NCBI GenBank assembly: GCA_008931825.1
Contig: QXVZ01004182.1
Coordinates: 1-26,476 of the forward strand
Direction: 5' to 3'
DNA: 26,476 bases
Source: Phallusia fumigata
Lineage: Eukaryota > Chordata > Ascidiacea > Phlebobranchia > Ascidiidae
The notes below the pieces were generated by a model, which was given only the letters and a program-made list of their open reading frames with translations, had not been told where the DNA came from and made no database searches. Shown here one piece after another: positions 16,281-26,400 of the stretch; the stretch's first letter is position 1; every line of letters starts with the position of its first letter. The position numbers and the translations under genes are program-made.

Positions 16281-17215
16281 CCCTTAATGATGCAGATATG
16301 AGTTTTTTGGCACCGCACTTCACAATGCTTTCAGTTTGTCATGTGGCCTCCATGGAAAGAAAATGTGCCCATCCCTGCCTAGCAGGTCAACTGCTTTAAG
16401 CAATCGATCACACTACAATTACTAATCCACAAACAGTAAAATGTCATTTAATTCAGGCTTAAGAGGTAGAATTAAACACAAGCAAACAACTAGCCACAAA
16501 AACATGTTTTAAACTGTCTTAGATTCATTTAATTCAGACACTGTTTATTCATTGCACATCATCCTTAGCCAATTTAAACTTCATCTGATTGAGACATCAT
16601 TTAAAAATTTTACCACTTGAGTTCACCAACCGAGTCACATCCACCGCCATGTGTTGACTCAAACTGTCATCTATTAACATTTTGTTTGTCAACACCTCAA
16701 CAAATATCAGCTATCCTTACGTAGTTTCATATTTTCAGAATTTTTTAAGTTTGTGGTGTGCTGACTGCCGCAGTGCAATACGTTCAGGGTTTCTACATGT
16801 TTGACTGTTAGGTCAAACAGAAATTTGGTAGCAATTTAACTAGAAAAACACACTTAGCCATAAATTCACTACATAATTCATTACTGTGCTCTGCAAGACT
16901 TAACCTTCGCCATGTGTTGTGACAACCCAGACTAAAACTCTTAATGATTTTTTTAGCGTTTTATGGAAAACTTGTGCAATGGCCTGCAGTAACTGTTAGC
17001 TGTGTGGTATCATACTGGACAACAAACTCCTAAAGACGTTTTCAACATGGGTGTGACTATGCAGTATCAATTCGATTTCAACATTTTACCCTTACATGGA
17101 CCAATACTAGAAGTGACATTTTCACCATACTGGTATTCCATAGACACTACAACCGAATCTAAAAAGGATATATATTGACTACAATACTCATTCGTATTAA
17201 AAAATGCAAGGTGCT
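16281..17215. other. No feature recognised
   Basis: AT-rich, no conserved frame or structured element was seen. Confidence 0.4.
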
Positions 17216-17219
17216 GTTA

Positions 17220-17560
17220 ATATTAGGGTTGCAGAGTCAGAAAGTATAGATTCCGACTCCTAATATTACTAGGAAGTTGACCCTTAGTATTCTTAGAAGC
17301 CATTTTGGTTTATTTGGAGGCTGAAAAGTTGACTTTTAGACAAAATAGCAAAGACATGATATAATAGCCTAAAAGCATTGCCAACACTTTCCCAAATATT
17401 TTCTTTAAAAAACAAAAATTAGCACCATCGCTTAGTTACGAAAAATTCAAAGATTCAATTGGACTTCAGGAGTCAGAGTCAGATAATAAATCTGATAGGA
17501 ATCTGACTGCAACTCCATCCTTAACCACCGACTCCTGACTGTGCAACCCAACATACTAAA
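17220..17560 (+). repeat. Dispersed 'GACTCC' repeat, copy 1
   Basis: It opens with 'ttgcagagtcagaaag' and 'ttccgactcctaatatta', includes 'agacaaaatagcaaa' and 'cattgccaacact', and ends 'gactcctgactgtgcaaccc'. The copy at 25935-26315 is the reverse complement with several diverged blocks. Confidence 0.7.
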
Positions 17561-18240
17561 ACATATATTTCATTAAATATGCCAGTACACGGTAGGTTAA
17601 AATTTCGTTTAATTCAAACCATGCAGTATTGCATCCATTCAATTCATATTTCAAACAAAATGGCTCATTACTTCGAAAAATAAATGTACACAAGTCACAC
17701 AAGTTCAGTTTCAGTACAAGTTTGTCAATTTTTACATCAAGCAATTTGGTTCGAGCCACGTAAAAAAAACTGGCTCATGGGATCAAGGATTTTCGACTAC
17801 TTGGTTTCAATCCAGTGTAAATGCTGGCATGGATATACATTTTGTGGTTGCAAAGTAGTTTCGGCCATTGAAAAAAATTTACCCCTCGACAAACCATCAA
17901 CATAAATTTAACTTTATGACCTCAAAATACGACTACTGTTCTACAAAACAAAACAGTCCACCAAAGATTTCTTGAATAAAGTTTTGTCACTTGTCCATTT
18001 TCATTCAAAGTCATGACAAACTAATGGTAAAATTATCCATTGTTTATTTGTTTCATTTTTATACTCAGTTAATGGAACAATGCCAGAATGCATTATGATC
18101 ACAATGAGTCACCTGTCAAGCTACCTGCCCCATTGCAGTTTGATTTGATTATTTTGTATTTTATTTTTCGGTTTGAGGTTGGTGACTTCAGTTTAGGTCA
18201 ACCCATCTGGTCCACTGGGTTGGAACACTGTGCTTAAGTT
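17561..18240. other. No feature recognised
   Basis: Short open frames are present but have no recognisable motif or splice context. Confidence 0.4.
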
Positions 18241-18255
18241 TCTTGGTTTGGAACA

Positions 18256-18330
18256 CAAGCGACAGAGACAGGATTAGAACCCACAACCTTGTGAGCGCAA
18301 GGCGGTGGGGTTAAAAACTCAGCCATGTTA
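18256..18330 (-). repeat. tRNA-derived SINE-like element
   Basis: The minus strand has a near-consensus Pol III B box, GGTTCTAATCC (18271-18281), preceded by an A-box-like TGGCTGAGT (about 18317-18326). The anticodon-region stem does not fold as a functional tRNA, so a SINE head is more likely than a gene. Confidence 0.5.
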
Positions 18331-18371
18331 AGGCTGATTCACACCAGATGTGTTTAACGGTTGCGGTACAG

Positions 18372-18520
18372 TTTTTTGATCTCGCAGCAAGCAGCAGGGC
18401 ATTTACACCAGCCGCGACCAATGTCTATCTATCAGACACATCCAAAGTGTTTTATGTTTGATAGATAGACTTTGGTCCCAGCAGGTGTAAATGCCACGCT
18501 GCTTGCCACAAGATCAAAAA
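18372..18520. repeat. 149-bp foldback (MITE-like)
   Basis: Two arms of about 60 bp (TTTTTTGATCTCGCAGCAAG ... against ... CTTGCCACAAGATCAAAAA) share GCATTTACACC/GGTGTAAATGC and TCTATCTATCA/TGATAGATAGA around a short centre. Upstream, TTAAGGCTGATTCACACC resembles the ends of non-autonomous DNA transposons with TTAA target sites. Confidence 0.75.
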
Positions 18521-18540
18521 CAAAAGTGTTTTGATGATAA

Positions 18541-20060
18541 GTACAGCCCAATGGAACAGTTTGCAAAATAGTTTTGCTGAATTCTAATGCGGACATTCTT
18601 GGATCACCCTAGTTTGAACCACTGTTTTTTTAAACTAGTAAATTCAATTAAGATATTTTAATGGCTTAAACATTTGTGCATAAATACCTGAAACTTTCCT
18701 CCCAGTGTTTCGTGAAATTTGGATTATCTTGGTTTGTTCCAGGTGGGATGAAACTATCTGAGTTTTACCAATACTTCCCACTTTATTGCAGTTATACCAT
18801 TACAGCACTTCTCACAGGTGGCATAGAATTATTTCCTTATTGTGCGTCAGGCAATTAGCAATTGATACAGAACAAAGAAGCCTGCCAAAGACAGAAATAA
18901 TGCATTATGCAACAATGTAAGTAGCACGACCCAGATAGCAAACAATACATTAAACTTACTTATAAACATTGCTTAATTTGGTGATCACTATACCACCCAA
19001 ATATTACCTATTTGCATAGTTTGTGCTTACACCAATTTGCAAAACAGAAGTATGGTAATGCTTGGATAGGTTTGTGCTAAATATTTTAACATATTTAAAT
19101 GGCAAAATTCTGCCAAGGTATTAGAAAGCAAATTTATATTATCAATACAAGCCTACTTTTTTTCTCTAATGAGGGGTATAACATATGAAATTACCACAAG
19201 TAATGGTCATTCGGCATCAACAGCAGGTACAAATGCTTTGATGCCAAACATCACACTAGCAATCTGCACCTTTGATACACTATTAGTTGTTACCAAATAT
19301 GCAGCATTTCTATGATTCACAAATATCTAAACCAGTGCTTCTTTAACTGGGGGGGCTACCCTAATGGGGTGTGAACTGAAGGGTCCTTAGCAGGGACAAT
19401 GTGTAAAAACATAAGTTCGGAACAAACTACACTGTGAAAAAGACCTAAAATGTGCATTGTCTTCTGCAAAGCCAACACCTAGTTTTTAACAAAAACAGAC
19501 CCATTTTTCCTATTGATAGGTGATGTTGAATATGGATAAATATCCTTTTTTGGATTTTTTCTAGAGAAGGGGCGCGACCCTGAAAGTTTAGAACTTCTAA
19601 TCTAAGCAGATCATATCCTGCTTTTGGTTGGTAATTTTCACCTGTGGCATTTACAGAAAAAGGTTTGCCAGGTTTTCGGAGGCTACGGTAGACTGTTTGG
19701 TTTAGGATCCAATAAACTTTATCAAACAACAATGTACTAATGTTTATGTTTTGTTGTGAATGCTGTTAACCTGAGAAATCAAATGATTTGGGCACAGCAA
19801 GAATAGTTTTGCAGTTGAAAAAAAAACGTGGTTTAAATTTGCCGCCTAATTTTAAAAGTTTAAAAGTGTGACTTCAGTAAAAATCTCATCCAACTTAACT
19901 TCGTTGCATCAATAGTCAAATCAATTGTAAAAACTTGCATTTTACAAACATACCAATGTTTTATTGTAAATTTGTCATGCAGTTGCATCGTCGATATGCA
20001 TACAGTTTCCAGAATGCAATAAATAAATACGGTATTCAATTCAATTTTTAAAACTTAATC
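18541..20060. other. No gene recognised
   Basis: AT-rich. A 95-codon minus frame at 19445-19732 shows no domain, signal or splice support. 'aactgggggggctaccc' at about 19340 suggests a decayed repeat. Confidence 0.4.
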
Positions 20061-20142
20061 CAACTTCCTGAACCACCAACCACAATGTTTAAGGTACGAC
20101 ACGCATTAATTATAAATAAAAATGGTTCAATTAATTGTCATT

Positions 20143-20206
20143 GTACCTAACAATTGATGGTAAGCGGTTGATTTTGATAAACCGCAAACCATAATATTTA
20201 AGGTAC
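20143..20206. ncRNA. 64-nt hairpin, unit 1
   Basis: GTACCT...GCGGTT pairs with AACCGC...AGGTAC over about 27 positions with a few mismatches and a loop of about 8 nt. The size fits a small-RNA precursor, but a foldback transposon relic is equally possible. Strand unknown. Confidence 0.5.
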
Positions 20207-20242
20207 AAAACCAAACTATTTTTAAAAAACTTAGTTGTTATG

Positions 20243-20306
20243 GTACCTTAAAATTTATGGCATGCGGTTTAATTTATTGAACCGTAAACCACAACATGCA
20301 AGGTAC
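20243..20306. ncRNA. 64-nt hairpin, unit 2
   Basis: Same length as unit 1. GTACCTT and GCGGTT face AACCG(T) and AAGGTAC. The middle of the stem is more mismatched. Confidence 0.45.
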
Positions 20307-20462
20307 AACAGCAAGTAAGTTTAAAACAAATATGTTTTTTATTAATAAATTAGGGGTAATAAATTCAAATTTTGATCCAACACAAGCTCAAGTTCATTTC
20401 TTCACTTTAATGCATGGATTTCTTTCTTGCCGCTAACATACACGGAAACATGTTTAATGAAA

Positions 20463-20700
20463 AATATTTAATGAAACGGCAGATTTAACTGCACGTTATT
20501 CTGTCTTCATCCTGATTAAGAACGCCAAAAGGCACATTACTGTAGTTGTTGTTTACTTACATTCAGCCAGACTTGCCTTTTTTATATTCCCCGCATTGTA
20601 TTCAGGGAATTTCCCTGATTTACCATGTTTCTTCAGTTCAAACGTCTGGCAATGTTCTGAAGCCATTAAATACAAGCCCGCCTGAAGGTAAAGTCATCCC
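20463..20700 (-). pseudogene. Distal degenerate copy of the array 2 H-R unit
   Basis: 'ggcagatttaactgcacgtt' followed by 'attctgtcttcat' matches the H stem-loop. From 20563, 'acttgcct', 'gggaatttc', 'ccatgtttct' and 'cagttcaaacg' follow the order of an R module. It lies about 6.5 kb beyond the array with no other module around it. Confidence 0.6.
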
Positions 20701-21815
20701 ACCTTGCCATTTGAAAGTAAACAAACACTTGATTAAACATATCTGCAATTTTGACAAACAGTTGCAACAAATCAGGTACACAACTAACCGCAAACCACGA
20801 AGCATTTTTCATGGTACCTTTTAATTGTCAAGTTATCAATTTTGAAACTTCATAACGCACCAAGGTACATGGTAATTAAGACTGACTCGGTAATTTAATA
20901 CACTATGAAATGAAACGTGGAAAACTAGATTTCACCTGTTTGTGTTGAGCGGTAGGGGTCGATAGAGTGTGAAAAATATAAAACAACGACGACAGGCAAA
21001 AAGGTTTGTTTGATTGTCCAAAAGCACGGACAAAAGGACAGTTTCTCAAACGTAAAAACAAGTACAAAATGGCAAAACGTGGCCAAGACGTTTAAGGTAA
21101 ACACTTATTGCTAAATAGAGAGCAAAACGTAGGTATTCAATGCACGGTTTGTAAACAAATTCAAGGTTTAAATAGTCTTAAAAAGCTAGGGCAAATCATT
21201 TTCTCCACAGTAAAACAGGTGTAGGGGTGAAATGAAATCAAACGGAATTAAATGTATCAAACATCGCTAAGAAAATAACTTAATAAAGAAAACAAATTTT
21301 AAAGCAAAAACAAACTTAACACTTAAGCAATTCAAGTCCTCGAACAGTCCTCTTACAACAACATAATCAAGAATATTTGCAATGCAAAAAAACAATCAAC
21401 TGCTAATGGGAACTATACAATGGAAGTACAATGAAAAACCTTCTAGACTGCCCCTTACGATTTTAAAAACCATCAAAGTTTTTTTCATAAAGCCAAATTT
21501 GATTTTACTTGTGTCTTGGGGAAAGATATTGTTGCAGTGCTGCCAAGGTCAACAAGTAACGGTACTGCCAAGGTCTGTCTGTCAACTTCAACAAGTACTC
21601 GGTTCATTTGTGCCTCTTTTTGCAATACATAGTGTGCTTGTAAAAAAGCAAGGTGTAAAAACTCTGGTTCTTACTAATTTTGTGTTCATGGTGTACTTGA
21701 AAGTAAGCATGAGATTTCGGGACATACAGTACTTAATTTTGGGTTTATGTACATGTACGACAGATTGCAGACACAAAAAAGGAAGCATCATGTATGATGA
21801 GATATTCTGTACTCA
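20701..21815. other. No gene recognised; probable 3' flank of the transporter
   Basis: A 147-codon plus-strand frame at 21382-21825 has no recognisable motif and lies antisense to the expected 3' UTR of the transporter, so I do not call it. Confidence 0.4.
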
Positions 21816-21821
21816 GCTGTT

Positions 21822-21990
21822 TTAAAGATTTTCGTTCGTTTGGTTCACATCCACACCCAAAAACAAGTTGACATTATTGCAGTTTGTTATAGACAAATTA
21901 TGTTGTTGGTTACCATCCGGGGCACTATCAGTAATGTCCAATGGAGTTTTGTCATCAACATATTCTTCAGCATATTCTTCTACTTTGTTG
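21822..21990 (-). CDS. SLC2A-like: SLC2A-like last exon, cytoplasmic tail
   Basis: 169 nt after acceptor TTTGTTTGTGTAG. It completes CG|C (Arg) and reads [20 protein letters not shown] and on to NQTNENL and TAA. The NKVEEY start resembles the tail of class II GLUTs, which favours splicing here over ending at the TAG at 22192-22194. Confidence 0.75.
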
Positions 21991-24900
21991 CTACACAAAC
22001 AAAATAAATTACAAACCAAGTTATTTACCCAACAATTAAAAAAAAAAATTGCCACTGCTAGAAATCAACAGATAAAACTAAATACTGACTTTACTTTGCC
22101 CACAAAATTGGACAAAATAAGCAATGTGGCGTATGAACGTTAACATTTTGTACACTCTAAAAACTGAGTTGTGTTTAGTCAAAATGTCACCCTACCGTTT
22201 GGCAAACATGTTGTGTATCTGCTGAAGGGTTTTCCCCTTTGTTTCTGGCAGAACAACCCACACATATATTGCACTTGCAATGCAGATGAACATGTACGGG
22301 AGAAATACAAAAGATACCAACGCATTCTGCAAAAAAAGTGAACTTGTATTGAATAGGAATTTATATGTGCTAAAAGTTAAGCAAACATACAATTGGACTC
22401 GGATTAAAATGTTGTAGTGCATTTTTATAAAACAAAAAGTTTTTTTAGGAGAACAAGTCACTAATGCAGTTAGCTTAAAATGGTTAGGATAATAATATCA
22501 ATGAAAGTGTTTGTAGTTCAGTTTAAATTTAATATCACTACATAATAAACAACCATACAACTTTTACAAAACACCATAGTTTAACTGCTTACTAGGGATG
22601 ACCGACCAGATGATCACCATTATTGAGGCCCAGTATTAACAGTGATACTCGGCATTTGAACAAAATTTGTACAAAATTTATACATTATCAATAATAACAT
22701 GAATAATAACAAAAATTACCAATCCATTGTTGTATTACATATGACATGAGTGATATATGTAGTGACGGAGCATCAAGTATCAATATGAGATGCTCATTGC
22801 TCGGCCAAACAAAACACTTTTACTTACAGCAATCGCTGGGAAGCTAATCGCAACCATAAAGTTGCAAGTCCAGTCAAGAAGTCGAAGTACCATGAAGATA
22901 GAAGGGTGTGCAGATCTAGGGAAAAGTTCGGCTGCCAGTAACCAAGGAATCGGTCCTGGACAACATAAAAGACACATTTTTAGGGAACCACTTTAACATA
23001 AAGATATGACAATGTTGATACACTTCTTGCTGAATATTTGTTATCAAACTTAGGTGTGAGCTTGTACACAAAGTTGGAGCTGATTTACTACAGTGATCAT
23101 CAATCACCCAATATATCATTGTACTTTTAGAAAGGTAATGAAACAGATCTCAAGTAAATTTGTTTTTTGATGTTTGTTGCATAAAATATATAAATGAGAG
23201 TGACATCACCACATGGCATTTGTGTTTTGAAGATCTAACCGTTGTGACCTCACTCTAACTGTTAACAGTGGAAGTTTAGATGAAACTAAATCAGTCGTCA
23301 CCAGGCAACACAAGAAAGTAACCAGTTGGAAAAAGCACAACTGTTAACCTACGTTTATATTGAGCTCACCTGGACCGATAGAGAACCCAACAACAAAGCC
23401 CATCACACTGAAAGTACTAATGACCGACGCAAACTCTGGATCCTGCAAATGAATTAAATCGAATTTAATAAACTGGGATTTAGGAGCTAACNTCCCTCAT
23501 GTCAGGTCATTTTGCATTTAAGGCAAAACAGTCAGCGTTTAAACACGTATTTGCAGCTGTAAGGGTGAATACTTGACTGATCAGGCTAAAATTGTAAACA
23601 ACCGATGAGAAGCACCCTACATATGTACATTTCAAATTTTAATACATTTGGATTAGTATGTCTAAAGCAAAGGGCATGTAAACAAAAACTGAATATTTGG
23701 GGTTAAAAGGTAAAAAATAGGTGAATCCAAATTAAAGTCACAAAACATTTTAAAATAAATTACATTGCGTCAAGCATAAAAATAGGAAACTTCTAGGTAA
23801 CTTACTTTGTTAAATATTGTTGTTTTAAAAATTTCCTGTTTTGGGGGCCTGTGGGTGAACCGATGGGTAAACTGGGGTAAAAAGTTGTTAATGCTCAACT
23901 TTAGATACCCATCTATCATGTTTGAAAATTTAAAGAAGTTTAAACAACTCTTTGTTGACTAAAACATGGGAACAAACTCATGTAAACAAAAAACTGAATA
24001 TTTGGGGTTAAAAAGGTAAAAAATGGGTGAATCCAAACTAAAGCCTAAACATCATTTAAAATACTTTGCATTGTGTTAACTATTAAAATAAGAAACTTTT
24101 GGGTGACTTACTTTGCTAAATATTGCCGTTTAAAAATTTACCTTTTGGGGGCCTGTGGTTGAACCGATGGGTAAATTGGGGTAAAAATTTGACAGTGCAC
24201 AACTTCAAATACACATCTATCATGTGTGAAAATTTGAAGAAATTCGGACAACTCCTTCATAACCAAAACATGGGAACAAACTCGCATTAGAAAGAAAAAA
24301 CAACAGAACAAAACCAATGTGTCAAAGGGGACCCATAATGAAAACCACTCATGATGGTGTCCAAATACTTTTCACAAATCAAAATAAATCAACACAACAA
24401 CATGTAGAATCACAGAAACTTCTTGTCAATGTTTGTTTTACAGCTTAACATTTCATTACCTGGGCAAACAGAATGCCGATAGTGATCAAAAGCTGATTCA
24501 AAACACCAATAGCACCTCTCCATTCTTTTGGCGAGATTTCCCCAATATACATTGGCACAATATCAGTGGCAACACCTAAATATGACAGTTCAGTTGTTAG
24601 ATAAAATAAGAAAATGTCATACAAATTACAATTTGTAATTTAATTAGCAAACCTGCAAGCATGCCAGTTGAAACACGGCCAAATACAAGAAGAGCAAAGT
24701 TGTTGAATGGCTGTGCAAATCCAAGACACAGAGCGGCAACAAATGACAGTGTGTTGATCAAAATTAAACTTCTAAGACTACAAAACATAAGTCTCCAGTT
24801 CCAGTAACACCAGTGACCTCTCATATTGTGGTTATTTCAACGTTATAAATCTGTACTTACCTTCCACATTTTTAACACAAAAGTCTTACCAAAAGTGACC

Positions 24901-25422
24901 CAATCAACTTATTTTATATCCCTACAACTTTATAAAGCCTGTACCTACCTTCCATATTTTCTCAGAATAGGTTTCTCCAAAAATGACCCAATTATTCCAC
25001 CAAACACAAAAGCAGACACAGCAACCACATACATGATATTACGATAATTTGTGAGGCCCAAATCTTCCTGTTTTGGCAAAAACATGAATTATTGTTAGTG
25101 ACAAAGATATTGCTTTGTGGTATACAGTATTATATATTATTTAGGGTACGCACCACACAAGTAGTTATGTTTGTTCCATTTGCTATGCTGACAGAACACA
25201 CCTCATCACTTCCAAAATAATAGTCTTTGATTTCCTGGTAAATAAAAATATCACAGTTTTAAAAATGATATAAGTAACAAAGCAAACCAATTAATAAGGT
25301 ATTGCAAAACAACTTACATCTGCAGGGGCGTTCAAAACAGCGATGTTGTATCCATATTGAAATGAAGCACCAATAATTGCCATAGACACTCCAATTATCA
25401 GAGAGAGGGTGGCTTTTGGCTT
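21822..25422 (-). CDS. SLC2A-like: SLC2A (GLUT) class II sugar transporter, incomplete (nine exons)
   Basis: A facilitative hexose transporter of the major facilitator superfamily, acting in a membrane. Visible motifs in order: SFQYGYN in TM1; an extracellular loop with NGT and NIT glycosylation sequons; KYGR between TM2 and TM3; [15 protein letters not shown] (loop 4-5); [14 protein letters not shown] in TM10; PETKGKT after TM12; and a polar tail. [16 protein letters not shown], and the tail beginning MFAKRNKVEEY point to class II (the SLC2A5/7/9/11 group). The spliced frame is 1041 nt, 346 codons plus stop, against about 500 usual for the family. TM6-TM9, with the central loop PESPR and TM7 QQLSG positions, are absent, as is the start-codon exon. 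All intron phases agree. Substrate cannot be assigned. It may be a functional gene with exons lost from the assembly, or a decayed copy. Confidence 0.88.
22196..22326 (-). CDS. SLC2A-like: SLC2A-like exon, TM12 and PETKG motif
   Basis: 131 nt after acceptor CTTTTTTTGCAG. It encodes [20 protein letters not shown], then [19 protein letters not shown]. Reading on gives a TAG right at the exon end, but the donor ACG|GTAGGG leaves 2 nt that match the next exon. Confidence 0.9.
22828..22955 (-). CDS. SLC2A-like: SLC2A-like exon, TM10-TM11
   Basis: 128 nt. It completes [20 protein letters not shown] and continues [20 protein letters not shown]. Acceptor TGTTGTCCAG, donor GATTGCT|GTAAGT. Confidence 0.95.
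23370..23442 (-). CDS. SLC2A-like: SLC2A-like exon, TM10 start
   Basis: 73 nt from TTTGCAG to CCAG|GTGAGC. It encodes [20 protein letters not shown] and then SIGP, leading into GPGPIPW. It starts in phase 0, so direct joining to the TM5 exon keeps frame. Confidence 0.93.
23443..24459 (-). other. Intron where TM6-TM9 exons would be expected
   Basis: 1017 bp with no sequence resembling PESPR, QQLSG or the loop 8-9 motif on either strand. It is mostly occupied by the tandem duplication at 23675-24286. Confidence 0.75.
23675..24286. repeat. 304-bp tandem duplication in the transporter intron
   Basis: Copies begin 'catgtaaacaaaaa' at 23675 and 23979 and share 'gaatatttggggtt', 'aggtaaaaaat', 'ttgggggcctgtgg' and 'gaaccgatgggtaaa'. 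They match closely with scattered substitutions. Confidence 0.85.
24460..24575 (-). CDS. SLC2A-like: SLC2A-like exon, loop 4-5 and TM5
   Basis: 116 nt. It encodes [20 protein letters not shown] then [18 protein letters not shown], and ends in phase 0 at CCCAG|GTAATG. After this point the family protein should continue with TM6 and the central loop, which is not found. Confidence 0.95.
24653..24771 (-). CDS. SLC2A-like: SLC2A-like exon, TM3-TM4
   Basis: 119 nt. Two acceptors 6 nt apart are both in frame: TCTTAG (chosen, gives KYGRSLILIN, closer to the family GR motif) or TTTTGTAG at 24778-24779 (gives [12 protein letters not shown]). The donor is GCAG|GTTTGC. Confidence 0.88.
24855..24905 (-). 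pseudogene. Relic duplicate of the TM2 exon 3' end
   Basis: Minus-strand GGGTCACTTTTGGTAAGACT through TGTGGAAG|GTAAGTAC parallels the real TM2 exon end. The frame has a TAA before KCG and there is no matching upstream half. Confidence 0.65.
24949..25067 (-). CDS. SLC2A-like: SLC2A-like exon, TM2
   Basis: 119 nt, leaving 2 nt. It encodes [20 protein letters not shown] and [17 protein letters not shown], with the KYG(R) motif split over the next junction. Donor GGAAG|GTAGGTAC. Confidence 0.92.
25154..25234 (-). CDS. SLC2A-like: SLC2A-like exon, extracellular loop 1
   Basis: 81 nt, phase 0 to 0, with acceptor TTATTTACCAG and donor TGTGTG|GTGCGT (weak). It carries sequons NGT and NIT and two cysteines. 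The family usually has an N-glycosylation site in this loop. Confidence 0.85.
25318..25422 (-). CDS. SLC2A-like: SLC2A-like exon, TM1
   Basis: 105 nt, phase 0 to 0, bounded by TTAACTTTCAG and GCAGAT|GTAAGT. It encodes [20 protein letters not shown] followed by [16 protein letters not shown] short exon with the ATG should precede it; none is convincing in 25423-26476. Confidence 0.9.
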
Positions 25423-25758
25423 CTGAAAGTTAAAAACAAAATTTAAAAACTTTACATACAAAGGTTATGCAAAAGGTACAGTAAAGAGTAATAACATGGC
25501 TTCACAGCAAAGAGATGTAATATGATCAACTGCAAAACTACTGAGAGAAGCAGAAATTTGCTAACCGGGGATTAGGGATGTTGCCAGTAAATGATAATTC
25601 CCGGTCAGCCTTGTATAGTGGGTAATGAGAACTGAAATTATTTTTTACATTGCATGAAAATTTGCATGAAAGCAAGTAGCATTTACAAACACTGTAGCAC
25701 TACTTCAGTGGTTACGAAACTACGATGCGAGAAAGTTTTTTTTTCTATGTTGTAAATC

Positions 25759-26400
25759 AGGGATACCCAACCAGCAGCCAGTGAGGTTGTTTTCAGTGAC
25801 CCACCAGCAGACTTCCAAAATTTTTTAACATTTTTGTTACAGTAAATTTACCAATTAAATATTCCAAAATTAAACCAGTTGTTCTGTTCTAGACCTTTAC
25901 AAATTTGGTGTAAATATACCATGGCAACACTATCAGGATTGCAGTGTCAGAGTCGTTAGAGTGGGAGTTGAAATTTTTTATTCAACTCTGATTCCTAAAG
26001 TCTAATTAAATCTTTGTAGCCAATTTCTCATAATTAAGGAATTTTGCTAAATTTTGTTTTTGAATGAAGAATTTTGACAAGTGTTGGCAATGTTTTTAGG
26101 TCATTTCTTATCGACTTTTTGCTATTTTGTCAAAAGGTCCACTCTTTTAGCCACTAAGTAACCCAAAATGACAAATTAAGGTCCAACTCCTGGTAGTACT
26201 GGGAGTCGGGAGTCAACATCCCAGTAATACCAGGAGTCGGGGTCAGCATTTTAGAGAAACTAGTAGTTGGAGTCGCACTTTATATCTCCGACTCCTGACT
26301 GTAATTGCAAATTTATGTAAATTACAGGACTTGTGATGTCACAATGAAAATACTGTTAATATTTGGTTTAAAAAAGGTTTGTGGCCCATAATAACTTTCT
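25759..26400. repeat. hAT-like non-autonomous element, host of a nested repeat
   Basis: It opens 'cagggatacccaacc' and ends near 'ggcccataaataag', with 'gtggcccataa' and 'ctggcccata' repeats, in the style of short hAT relics. Limits are approximate. Confidence 0.35.
25935..26315 (-). repeat. Dispersed 'GACTCC' repeat, copy 2 (inverted)
   Basis: The reverse complement of the 17220-17560 element: 'agtgttggcaatg', 'ttgctattttgtc', and 'actcctggtagtactgggag' repeated. It ends 'ccgactcctgactgtaattgc'. Confidence 0.7.

Larger units (their letters stand above)
20070..20306. repeat. 100-bp-period tandem hairpin repeat
   Basis: A partial unit ends at 20097. Complete units have GTACC at 20143 and 20243, exactly 100 bp apart, and both end in GGTAC (20206, 20306). 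Diverged GGTAC pieces follow at 20775-20822 and 20864. Confidence 0.7.

Noticed and set aside
18256-18330. Functional tRNA gene
   Set aside because: A good B box but no complete cloverleaf; better explained as a SINE head.
19445-19732. 95-codon minus-strand frame
   Set aside because: No family recognised, no splice or promoter context, and it adjoins repeat-like sequence.
21382-21825. 147-codon plus-strand reading frame
   Set aside because: No motif, low-complexity AT-rich codons, and antisense to the probable 3' UTR of the transporter.
22192-22200. Transporter stop codon at the end of the TM12 exon
   Set aside because: The TAG lies inside a usable donor, and the next exon continues in phase with a class II-like tail.
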